DNA of 64,000 nt. Source: Burkholderiaceae bacterium (lineage in GTDB: Bacteria; Pseudomonadota; Gammaproteobacteria; Burkholderiales; Burkholderiaceae_C). Positions 55,630 to 64,000 of the stretch are shown here, piece after piece. Made by a program: the position numbers and the translations under genes. Location of the stretch: NCBI GenBank assembly GCA_023954035.1, contig JAMLIT010000001.1:1-64000 (forward strand). The letters run 5' to 3'. The notes under the pieces are model-generated. The model was not told the DNA's origin. It was given only the letters and a program-made list of their open reading frames with translations, and did no database searches. Numbering within the stretch: position 1 is the first letter of the stretch; every line of letters begins with the position of its first letter.

Positions 55630-57978
55630 TTACTCCGGCGCGCGGCACATATCGGGCCGGACACCGCCTGCATCTACGGCGCCTGTCTGATTGAGCGCTC
55701 TGCGCAGCTGGGTAGCCAACTGCCTGGCCTCGCGGTCGTCCGCAAGGTCTGCTGCGCAGATGTACCAACCCAATTCCCAGTTATCAAGGGCTGCGGGTTC
55801 GCCAAAGGATGCGAGAACACGCTGTGCTTGGGTCGTCACGTCCAGGTCGGTTTTCAGGTGCTGGCGGATTCGCAGCTTCAGTGTCTGATACGCAGGCTCA
55901 TCATCTATCAGGATTGCACGGTCTATGGCGCTCAGGGCAGCGCCGTAATCGCGTTGCCGCTCATGCAGAAGCGCCAGGTTAAAGAGGGGACCACCCCATT
56001 TCGTACTGGCCTTTGCAGCCTCTTCATAGCCGCGTAGGGCGGCAGCCGCGTTGCCGCGTGCCTCTTCGTACATCGCCTGGCGATTGAGCAGCCAAGCCAC
56101 GGGGCGATTGGCCTGTCGCAACAGTGCGCGCACCAAGCCAATGGCCTTGTCGTGCTGCCCCAGATCGGCGCACAACTCCGCAATGCGCGGCACCAAATCT
56201 TCGGCCTTGCGCGGGTCTTGGCGGTACTCTTCCTCCAGACGGTCTATTTCTTCCTGCTGCCTGTTGGGGTTGACCACATGCGAGAGTGGATTTTCGATGC
56301 GCGTCTGGAACGGTAGAGATTCGGGAAACTGGGCCAGCTTGAGTTTCAGGTGAAAAACCTGATTCGCATCGTAGGCGTACTCCAGCCTGAGCGGGCTGCC
56401 CTTGCGCACCATCGCCATGTCCCAATGGTCACGAAACAGCGGGCGGCGCTCTGCACCCGCCACCAGTTCGACCGACAGCCGCAACGGTTTTTCAAACACA
56501 TCTTCGGGTACCGACAAGCTCTCGTTGACCGACACACCCAGCGCCGGAAACGGAAGCGCCGCACCCTGCGCTACCAGCTGCAAATCCCCGCTTTGGGTGA
56601 CCAAATAGATGTCGTCTTGCACCAACGGAGCTACCACACCACGCCCGGTGGTTGCCAATGCCAACGCCTGCAGACTGGCACCGCGCGCCACCGCCAACTG
56701 CGCATCCTTGCGGTCCTCGTACTGCAGCATGCGCGCACGCGCAAAGTAGCCACGCAGAGCGTCTATCACCTGCGGGATCAGCGCGCTGCCGCCCACGGCC
56801 AATACAAAATCGATCTCGGTCGGCTCCAGCCCGGCACGCTCCAGCGCATCGGCAACGGGCGCAAAAATCGAATTCTCCAGCCGGTACTCGGTACTGCGTG
56901 CGAACAGGTGCTCGGTATTGAGAAACGGCGCCAGCACCTCGTCAAACTGTGCGGCAGACATGGTCGCGGTGGACAGCTTCAGGGCGCGCTCGCCCTGGCG
57001 CATGGACACCTGGGCTGGATAGCGAACCACAATGTCCTCGCGCGGCGTGGTATCGAGCTTGCCGAACTGCTGCAGACGCAAGATTTCGTTGCACATTTGA
57101 ATCTTCAGTGCCTCTGCCACGGCGATCAGCGCCGGCGTGATGACCTTGGTTTTTTCCTGGAACGACAAATCGAACTCGGAAAGCCCATTTTCCTGGCACA
57201 GCTGCGGCACCAGCACCTTGTGCAAAACAGCCAGGTCAATGTCGCCACCACCCAGCCGGTGAAAGCGGGACACCGACCGGCTGGCCACCTGCACCGGCGC
57301 CTCCTTGGTGGTGTGGGCCAGTTCAAAAAGTGCAATGTCGCAGGTGCCACCCCCAAAATCGAATACCAGCAGGTTCTTGCGTCCGGTGACGGACTGCACC
57401 AAACCGGGGTCGTACCGATAGGCAAAATCGATAAAGGCCGCCACCGGTTCATCCAGCAAGCGGCCACCGCTCACGTCCAAACCGGCGCTGGCACAAGCGC
57501 GCGCCGTTTCCGCCCGCTGGGCAGTCTGAAAAGACGCCGGCACCGTGACGACCACGTTGTCTGCAGCAGCCTCGCCGATACCCTCGCGGCGCAGATAACC
57601 CAGAATGCGCGCCGCGATGTCGGTTGGACTGCGATAGCCGGGCGGCGCATTCGGGTACGACCGGGAGGTGCCGATCTCGTTCTTGCAATCGTGAAACACA
57701 CTCACATTGCGCACGATACCCTTGGAGGTATCGGCCATCATGGCGCGCAAATCCTTGGCGCCCTGCCCCACATATTCACGCCCCTGATACATCGCCACGA
57801 TCGAGGGCAGCAACGTGCCGGTAAATTCACCGGCGGGTGTGGGCTGGCGCAGCGAGACAAGCTCAGGCTCGGCCGCAGAGGCTGCGCCTGCGGGCAAGCT
57901 TGCTCGGCAGAGCGTCGAGTTGGTGGTGCCAAGGTCGATGCCGTAGGCATCGGTCTGAATGGGGTTTGAAATTGTCAT
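55630..57978 (-). CDS. Hsp70-like ATPase with TPR-type C-terminal region
   Basis: A 782-residue protein. Residues 1-430 form an Hsp70/actin-fold ATPase domain with phosphate-1 GIDLGTTNST, phosphate-2 VFDFGGGTCDIAL and adenosine motif LAVGGSALIPQV. A beta-rich middle (about 450-600) stands where the substrate domain should be but is divergent. Residues about 620-782 show TPR-like helix pairs (LRGYEEAAKASTKWG, LFNLALLHERQRDYGAALS). The start ATG at 57978 precedes DLGTTNS by about 15 residues. No dnaJ or grpE is adjacent. It begins an operon with the SF1 helicase gene. Confidence 0.88.
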   Translation of the reverse strand: MTISNPIQTDAYGIDLGTTNSTLCRASLPAGAASAAEPELVSLRQPTPAGEFTGTLLPSIVAMYQGREYVGQGAKDLRAMMADTSKGIVRNVSVFHDCKNEIGTSRSYPNAPPGYRSPTDIAARILGYLRREGIGEAAADNVVVTVPASFQTAQRAETARACASAGLDVSGGRLLDEPVAAFIDFAYRYDPGLVQSVTGRKNLLVFDFGGGTCDIALFELAHTTKEAPVQVASRSVSRFHRLGGGDIDLAVLHKVLVPQLCQENGLSEFDLSFQEKTKVITPALIAVAEALKIQMCNEILRLQQFGKLDTTPREDIVVRYPAQVSMRQGERALKLSTATMSAAQFDEVLAPFLNTEHLFARSTEYRLENSIFAPVADALERAGLEPTEIDFVLAVGGSALIPQVIDALRGYFARARMLQYEDRKDAQLAVARGASLQALALATTGRGVVAPLVQDDIYLVTQSGDLQLVAQGAALPFPALGVSVNESLSVPEDVFEKPLRLSVELVAGAERRPLFRDHWDMAMVRKGSPLRLEYAYDANQVFHLKLKLAQFPESLPFQTRIENPLSHVVNPNRQQEEIDRLEEEYRQDPRKAEDLVPRIAELCADLGQHDKAIGLVRALLRQANRPVAWLLNRQAMYEEARGNAAAALRGYEEAAKASTKWGGPLFNLALLHERQRDYGAALSAIDRAILIDDEPAYQTLKLRIRQHLKTDLDVTTQAQRVLASFGEPAALDNWELGWYICAADLADDREARQLATQLRRALNQTGAVDAGGVRPDMCRAPE

Positions 57979-58145
57979 GATCCACCTGCTTGCAGGATTG
58001 AATGTGTTTTGAATATCCCTGAAGACATGCGGCGACATATGGGAACAGGCTACAAAGGCGCCGTCACCCATTGCTCGGATAATGCCGCCCGCAGGTCTTT
58101 CAACGGGCAGCGGCCTCGTTCATAACCCAGGTGGCCGTGCCAGGG

Positions 58146-59021
58146 TCATCCGTCATCGCTTGGCGGCCTTCTTAATCTTTTCTTCTTCACTTCCAACTGC
58201 TTGAAGTTCTCTTTGGAGATCACAGGTTGACCGGTCTGCTTCTCAATATCCTTGCGCGTGCGCCCTGCCACCGCGCCGCCGTCTTTGGCATCCTTCTTGA
58301 GCGGTGCCATGCCAATGGAATTGCGGTCGCGGCGCAGCTTGGTGGTGGTCGCTTCGGCCAGCATGGTCAAGATCAGCTCGATGTCGGTCATGTGGTCGCG
58401 CAGGTTCTCACGCGCCAGCGCCTTCACCTGCTTGTACTCGTCCACCTTCAAGGCAAAGGTGCCGTGCATGATTTCGTTGGTCAGGATGGCGAATTCCTGG
58501 CTGCTCGCCACGCCGCGCTGTTTCCACTCGTCGGTCAGATCCTGGCGCACCGCAATGCCGCGCAGGCGCTTGTCGATCCACTCCTTGGGGTAGCCCTTCT
58601 TCTCGTACAGTTCCTGCATGCGGCCCATGGCCAGCTCGGGGTTTTCAATCTCGTCGAGACGTTCTTTGCCCACCTTGGCCAGCCAGCGTTTGAAGGGCTC
58701 GGCCTTCGGGCTGGGAATGGACTGGATCAACCTGAAAATGCCCTGGGTGTTCCAGCACTGGAGCTTTTGCCGCCCACCTGCCGTGTCAAATGCCAGCGCA
58801 AGGGGGGGGTCAATTTGTCCCCCCCCTTGGCTGTCCAGGCTCAAATCGGGGTCGCGCCTGCGCATCTTCTTCCAGTAGTCCGACGGGTCGGCGGCATCCG
58901 TCAACGCGGCAACGATGTCGGTGATGACGAACCACCATGCATCGTTGTGCAGGGTGCGACGGATTTCGCGGCTTTGAAACAGCGCGACACGCGCCTCGGG
59001 GGGGGTCTCCGGCTTGGTCAT
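58146..59021 (-). CDS. BRO-N/DinD-like protein, C-terminal frameshift suspected
   Basis: A 291-residue protein of the BRO-N/DNA-damage-inducible protein D type (WWFVITDIVAALTDAADPSDYW, then TAGGRQKLQCWNTQGIFRLIQ). The last 17 residues after ENFKQLEVKKK look wrong: removing one base near 58186 restores an EEKIKKAAKR-like ending typical of the family. It is coupled to the upstream type ISP gene through an ATGA overlap (59018-59021). Such genes sit next to restriction-modification systems; role unproven. Confidence 0.8.
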   Translation of the reverse strand: MTKPETPPEARVALFQSREIRRTLHNDAWWFVITDIVAALTDAADPSDYWKKMRRRDPDLSLDSQGGGQIDPPLALAFDTAGGRQKLQCWNTQGIFRLIQSIPSPKAEPFKRWLAKVGKERLDEIENPELAMGRMQELYEKKGYPKEWIDKRLRGIAVRQDLTDEWKQRGVASSQEFAILTNEIMHGTFALKVDEYKQVKALARENLRDHMTDIELILTMLAEATTTKLRRDRNSIGMAPLKKDAKDGGAVAGRTRKDIEKQTGQPVISKENFKQLEVKKKRLRRPPSDDG

Positions 59022-60796
59022 GGAGCGTTACCTGCTGCCGCGGCCAGCGCATCCAAGTCATCATCAAAGTCAAAAAGGCTGGTAGCGCCTGTTGGGCTTG
59101 CGCTGACAGCTTTATTTTTAATAGCAGATGCAGCCTTCTTCTGCGCCTTGAGCTGCTCTTTTTGTGCCATCTGCTCGGCAGCCAGGGTGGCGGCATCGGG
59201 TGGCGGGTGGTTTTGGCTGAACGCGCACAGCGCGTTGTCCTTGCCCTCGCCGGGCCAGCCGCCGTTGGCTTCAATGGCCTCATCCACCTGCGCCATCAGC
59301 TTTTGCGTAGCCTGCAGCGCGGCGTAGACGCGCAGCCAATGGGTGATGTCGTCCTGGCTCAAACTGCGGCCTGCCTTGCGCCGGTCGTCCAGCCACTTGT
59401 GTAGCACCTGGTAGCCGCCAATGGTGTGCTGCCAGATGGACTGGTGCACGTTGGCAAAACCGCTGGTGGCGTTGATGAATACGTTACCCACCTTATCAAC
59501 GGTGCCTGAGACGTTTGCCAACGCGCGCGACTTTTCCGCCACCTTGTTCAAAGCAAAATCAGTGCCAAACCAGGCTGTAGCGCTTATAGGACGTGCGCTA
59601 CCAGCTACGATATTTGCAGCATCTGGATGCTCCAGCAAGTGCCAGGCCACCAGCTCCGCACCCAGTCGGGCCAGTGCGTCGAACAGCTTGCGGCTGCCGG
59701 GGATGGGGATGCGCGGGAAGTCAATTCTTAAGAAACTCGCGTAGCGAGAACGATATGCTGGGCTATGTAATACCGAATAAAGATAGAAAAAGACACTTTG
59801 CTCAGTCAATGGTGCAGATGAAGGACTTTCGCTTTCAGTGTCTATGGCCGCTTGCAATCGCCGAACAATAGATTTGCTAATGTTTGCCTTCGGTACACCA
59901 GAAGTCGAAAAGCTCCATAGCGGAAAAACGTAAGCGTTGGTCGAACTCTTGCCCGAAAGAAATATTTTGTCCACTTTTTCACGACAAACGAATACGTGCC
60001 GAAAGTCATGATCATTGACAGCGCGTGAACACACCAGCGCCATGCTATCTGCACGCCCTAAATGCTGCATCACCTCACGGCGTCGTATCGTCATTACGTG
60101 TTTGTTAAACACCGACAAACGTTGATCAAATGGCCGGTAGTCGACCTTGCACAGGTCACCCTTCCAAGAGTCCGTCGCTGCCCATTCGTTTGCTTGGGCA
60201 AAGTTCCACTGGTTTGTAGAGCAAACCCGATATTTCTCAGACAGGCTTTGACGTGTGTTTGCTTCGCGCAATGCAACCATTTTGGTTTGAACATCTTCTC
60301 TCGAAAACGATATAGCAAGGTCGTCTTGCTGCGTTGCAAACCCGGTGGCCCAAGCAACTTCTTTGTCCACTTCCGGGTGTCCACTTCCGAAAAAGTTGGC
60401 CACTGAAGGCTGGGCGTTGTATTCAGCTTCTATGGTTACGCCCTCTACCATCGGTCTGAAGAAAAAGTTGGGCGCTACAGGGATGTGCACGTCGACCTTT
60501 ATCGATGCTAGTGAATTTTCAGCGAGCCATTTGGCCTTCATATCAAATGTTCCGAAAATGTCAGCCTGCAAGGACATCGTGATGCCAGATACTTCGGCCC
60601 TTCTTCCCAGTGCTATTGCTACGCCAGTTTGAATTTCGAATACTGACTCGTCTGCCACTGCCCCTGCGTTATCTCTCTTCTGACTGCCATTAAGGTCAAT
60701 CAGGGAAATGTGATCGAAGGTTTCTGATAGTGTTTTACGAAGCACACGCGGCTGTGTACCGTGCAGAAATCCGTGGCCAGTGATAAATCCTAACAC
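59018..60796 (-). pseudogene. 3' part of a type ISP restriction-modification enzyme gene, truncated by an IS
   Basis: About 590 residues of the C-terminal part of a single-chain type ISP enzyme (LlaGI/LlaBIII class): VLGFITGHGFL after the methylase core, FDHISLIDLNGSQKRDNAGA, then the target-recognition part with YRPFDQRLSVFNKHVMT and FPRIPIPGSRKLFDALARLG. The N-terminal nuclease, SF2 motor and most of the methylase are absent because repeat sequence replaces the gene at 60796. The ATG at 60814 is in the repeat, so no functional enzyme is expected. Two dispersed-repeat-like stretches lie within it. Confidence 0.8.
59070..59126 (+). repeat. Dispersed palindromic repeat, copy inside the type ISP gene
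   Basis: AAAGGCTGGTAGCGCCTG, spacer, TTGCGCTGACAGCTTT and AATAGCAGA: the order and tail match the family. It is read in frame as part of the ISP C terminus. A second weaker copy lies at 59568-59627 (GCTGTAGCGCTTATAGG, then GCGCTACCAGCTACG). Confidence 0.55.
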
Positions 60797-61713
60797 TCTA
60801 CAGGGACTTCCCACCCAGTCAACAGGTTTCGTTGATTTTTTCTCGATAGCTGGCCGCCTTTCTTCTTCCTAAAAACGGTATTCGTTTGGTGCGATGCAAC
60901 GCCACATGGAACAGACTGCACATCTACAGACGGCCTTGTTGCACCTCTTTGGTGCGGGCCCAGATACGAACCGCTTGACAGGACTCCATTCATTCACCGT
61001 CGTCGCCACGCTGGGCGCGACACAGAGTTAGTCGAGTTCACCTGCCACCGGTCTGACCTGTGTATTGCATCTTCAAACGCACGTCTTCAAGAAAGAAATC
61101 AATCGTTTTAGGAGCTAATCGTTCTAGGGTTTCAAGGGGCCCATGCCGTCGCAGCAACTGCGCCAACTACCGCACCAACGATCTCACCAGGCTTGATGGA
61201 CACGCATTGGGGTCGAATAACGGCCTTTGGCCAGCACCGCCCAGACGATCCTGGCGTTCTTGTTGGCCAGCGCCACCACGGCCTTTTGCCAGCCGACCCG
61301 CTCTTTGAGTTGTACCAGCCACGCTGAGATGCGGTCGCTGCGTTTGTGCGCTGTCACGGCCGACTTGGCGCCCTGGATCAGCAGGGTTCGCAAATAGTCG
61401 TCGCCGCGTTTGGTAATGCGCCCCAGGCTGGCCCTGCCCCACTGGAGTTCTGGCTGGGCACCAAACCCAGCCAGGCGCCGAACTGAGCACCCGTCTTGAA
61501 CTGGGTGAAGTCGCCCACGCTAGCGACCAGGGCCGAGGCGGTGACGGGGCCAATGCCGCACAGTTGGGCGGCCGCTTTGGCTTAGGCGTCGGTGCGCACA
61601 TGCGCGGCAGCGCTCGTCGCACCAGGCAATGTGGCATTCAATCTCGGTCCAGTGCAGATTGGGCCCGCTGCAAGGGCCATGCGGGCCAGCGGGCAGCTCG
61701 TTGCGCAGCGTCT
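60797..61713 (-). mobile_element. Partial IS110-family element, tandem copy A
   Basis: It starts TCTACAGGGACTTCCC at the point where the type ISP gene stops. It holds about 340 bases without a gene, then remains of the C-terminal transposase domain on the minus strand (DRISAWLVQLKERVGW, VVALANKNARIVWAVLAKG), broken by frameshifts and with the N-terminal part missing. It ends where the next copy's TCTACAGGG begins. Confidence 0.8.
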
Positions 61714-62639
61714 TCTACAGGGACTTCCCACCCAGTCAACAGGTTTCGTTGATTTTTTCTCGATAGCTGGCCGCCTTTCTTCTTCCTAAAAAACGGTATT
61801 CGTTTGGTGCGATGCAACGCCACATGGAACAGACTGCACATCTACAGACGGCCTTGTTGCACTTGGTTTTCAGTGCGGGCCCAGATACGAACCGCTTGGC
61901 AGGACTCCATTCATTCACCGTCGTCGCCACGCTGGGCGCGACACAGGGTTAGTCGAGTTCACCTGCCACCGGTCTGACCTGTGTATTGCATCTTCAAACG
62001 CACGTCTTCAAGAAAGAAATCAATCGTTTTAGGAGCTAATCGTTCTAGGGTTTCAAGGGGCCCATGCCGTCGCAGCAACTGCGCCAACTACCGCACCAAC
62101 GATCTCACCAGGCTTGATGGACACGTGATTGGGGTCGAATATTCGGCCTTTGGCCAGCACCGCCCAGACGATCCTGGCGTTCTTGTTGGCCAGCGCCACC
62201 ACGGCCTTTTGCCAGCCGACCCGCTCTTTGAGTTGTACCAGCCACGCTGAGATGCGGTCACTGCGTTTGTGCGCGCTCATCACGGCCGACTTGGCGCCCT
62301 GGATCAGCAGGGTTCGCAAATAGTCGTCGCCGCGTTTGGTAATGCGCCCCAGGCTGGCCCTGCCCCCACTGGAGTTCTGGCTGGGCACCAAACCCAGCCA
62401 GGCGCCGAACTGAGCACCCGTCTTGAACTGGGTGAAGTCGCCCACGCTAGCGACCAGGGCCGAGGCGGTGACGGGGCCAATGCCGCACAGTTGGGCGGCC
62501 GCTTTAACTTCCGGGCGTCGGTGCATGCGCGGCTATGCGCTCGTCGCACCAGGCAATGTGGCATTCAATCTCGGTCCAGTGCAGGTGGGCCCGCTGCAAG
62601 GCCATGCGGGCCAGTGCGGGCAGCTCGTTGCTGGCGTCT
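61714..62639 (-). mobile_element. Partial IS110-family element, tandem copy B (best preserved)
   Basis: Same layout as copy A. The minus-strand ORF 62053-62526 (157 residues) keeps the transposase C-terminal (Transposase_20-like) domain intact, from LCGIGPVTASALVASVGDFT through FGAWLGLVPSQNSSGGRA to GDDYLRTLLIQGAKSAV. The catalytic N-terminal DEDD domain is absent. Confidence 0.85.
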
Positions 62640-64000
62640 TCTACAGGGACTTCCCACCCAGTCAACAGGTTTCGTTGATTTTTTCTCGATAGCTGGCCGC
62701 CTTTCTTCTTCCTAAAAAACGGTATTCGTTTGGTGCGATGCAACGCCACATGGAACAGACTGCATCCACAGACGGCCTTGTTGCGCCCGGTTTCAGTGCG
62801 GGCCCAGATACGAACCGCTTGGCAGGACTCCATTCATTCACCGTCGTCGCCACGCTGGGCGCGACACAGGGTTAGTCGAGTTCACCTGCCACCGGTCTGA
62901 CCTGTGTATTGCATCTTCAAACGCACGTCTTCAAGAAAGAAATCAATCGTTTTAGGAGCTAATCGTTCTAGGTTTCAAGGGGCCCATGCCGTCGCAGCAA
63001 CTGCGCCAACTACCGCACCAACGATCTCACCGAGCGCGATGGACACGTGATTGGGTCTGATATTCGGCCTGGCCAGCACCGCCAGACGATCCTGGCGTTC
63101 TTGTTGGCCAGCGCCACCACAACCTTTGTGCCAGCCGACCCGCTCTTTGATTGTACCAGCCACGCTGAGATGCGGTCACTGCGTTTGTGCGCGCTCATCA
63201 CGGCCGACTTGGCGCCCTGGATCAGCAGGGTTCGCAAATAGTCGTCGCCGCGTTTGGTAATGCGCCCCAGGCTGGCCTGCCCCACTGGAGTTCTGGCTGG
63301 GCACCAAACCCAGCCAGGCGCCGAACTGAGCACCCGTCTTGAACTGGGTGAAGTCGCCCACGCTTAGCGACCAGGGCCGAGGCGGTGACGGGGCCAATGC
63401 CGCACAGTTGGGCGGCCGCTTACTTGGCTTGCGTCGGTGCGCACATGCGCGGCTATGCGCTCAGTCGCACCAGGCAATGTGGCATTCAATCTCGGTCCAG
63501 TGCAGGTGGGCCCGCTGCAAGGCCATGCGGGCCAGTGCGGGCAGCTCGTTGCTGGCGTCTTCAGTGTCCCGGTAGCGCCAGGCGTAGGGCCTCTGGGCTT
63601 TGGGCAAACACCAGGCCGTATTCGGTCAGCAGACCTCGGATGCGGTTGATGCAGGCGGTGCGCTCTTCCTTGTAGCCGTCCCGCAGGCGGTGTACGCACA
63701 GCAGCGCTTGTTGTTGTGCAGTCTTGATGGGCGCAAGCGCATGCTGGGGCGCGAGCTGCTTCGCAGATGGCGGCTGCGTCGTTGGCGTCTTCTGCCGCTC
63801 TTGTATGCGGTACGGCCCGCAGTGGCCGGCAATGGTAGCCGCGCATCAAAGCCCATCTCCTGCAGTCGCCGGGCCCAGTGGTGGGCGCCGCCGCAGGTTT
63901 CCATAGCGATCAGGCAGCCTGGGGGCAGTTGCAGCGTGCACCAAGCGAGGAACTTCTCGCGCGCCAGCGGTTTGACAGCAACGGTGCGGCCTGCTTGATC
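62640..64000 (-). mobile_element. IS110-family element, copy C continuing into N-terminal transposase part
   Basis: A third copy of the same left end and C-terminal domain (to about 63559), which here continues past the GCGTCTT junction into the transposase N-terminal domain: minus-strand ETCGGAHHWARRLQEMGFDA at 63847-63905 and IRGLLTEYGLVFAQSPEA further left. Several single-base indels break the frame. The element runs off the window end, so its other terminus is not seen. Confidence 0.8.

Noticed and set aside
56350..57969. Plus-strand ORF of 539 residues under the Hsp70-like gene
   Set aside because: Antisense to a protein with three intact nucleotide motifs; composition rich in His, Arg and Gln.
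60797..61135. Small ORFs in the left part of the tandem IS copies
   Set aside because: They recur with frameshifts in each copy and have no recognisable domain; probably non-coding IS end.

Overview
The window is a GC-rich Betaproteobacterial chromosome segment, most likely from the Comamonadaceae (Burkholderiales). Three things point there: the conserved order rdgB-hemW region, rph, PP2C phosphatase, Ser/Thr kinase, yicC, gmk, rpoZ, spoT, greB; the style of the predicted proteins; and short dispersed intergenic repeats that I associate with this family. The taxonomic call is an inference from gene order and protein character, with no database search.

Layout. 1-20.7 kb is ordinary chromosome: a MaoC hydratase cut by the window edge, an orphan ParA-type ATPase, a LysE exporter, a Kef-type antiporter, a thiolase, cytochrome c4, a MoxR/CoxE-type AAA+/VWA pair with an acetyltransferase between them, the TamA-TamB outer-membrane assembly pair, and a branched-chain amino-acid-type ABC transporter (livF, a livM-livG fusion, livH, binding protein). 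21.1-28.16 kb is integrative element 1. It sits at an intact tRNA-Arg(CCU), is bounded by a 16-bp direct repeat of the tRNA 3' end, and carries a tyrosine integrase, an AlpA-like regulator and a heavily rearranged primase/helicase/nuclease locus. 28.2-52.6 kb is chromosome again: a DUF342 protein, a pabB-pabC fusion, a SWIM-domain protein, nadA, nadC, panB, panC, rluE, a DUF3334 protein, tRNA-Ser(UGA), an SRAP protein, hemW, rdgB, rph, the phosphatase/kinase pair, and yicC-gmk-rpoZ-spoT and greB. From about 52.7 kb to the end is integrative element 2, entered through a tRNA-Arg(ACG) gene of which only the 3' half is visible here. It carries an integrase, a two-gene Hsp70-TPR plus superfamily-1 helicase operon, a BRO/DinD-like gene coupled to the 3' part of a type ISP restriction-modification gene, and then three tandem, decayed partial copies of an IS110-family element.

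Most striking observation. In element 1 a 2,554-bp block (23501-26054) is inverted. Flipping it back on paper joins three pieces (a 5' stub, the minus-strand ORF and a plus-strand ORF) into one uninterrupted ORF from 23433 to 27413 (1,326 codons plus stop): a primase/DUF3987 front fused to the back half of an SF2 helicase with a PD-(D/E)XK-type nuclease end. The junctions are exact and in frame on both sides, with only a 3-bp inverted match (TGC/GCA) at the ends. Whether this is biological or an assembly artefact cannot be decided from sequence alone.

Best candidate for an undescribed system: the Hsp70-TPR/SF1-helicase operon of element 2, next to a restriction-modification remnant. Caution: the last 5 kb shows many small indels between repeat copies, so sequence quality or real decay is an issue there.
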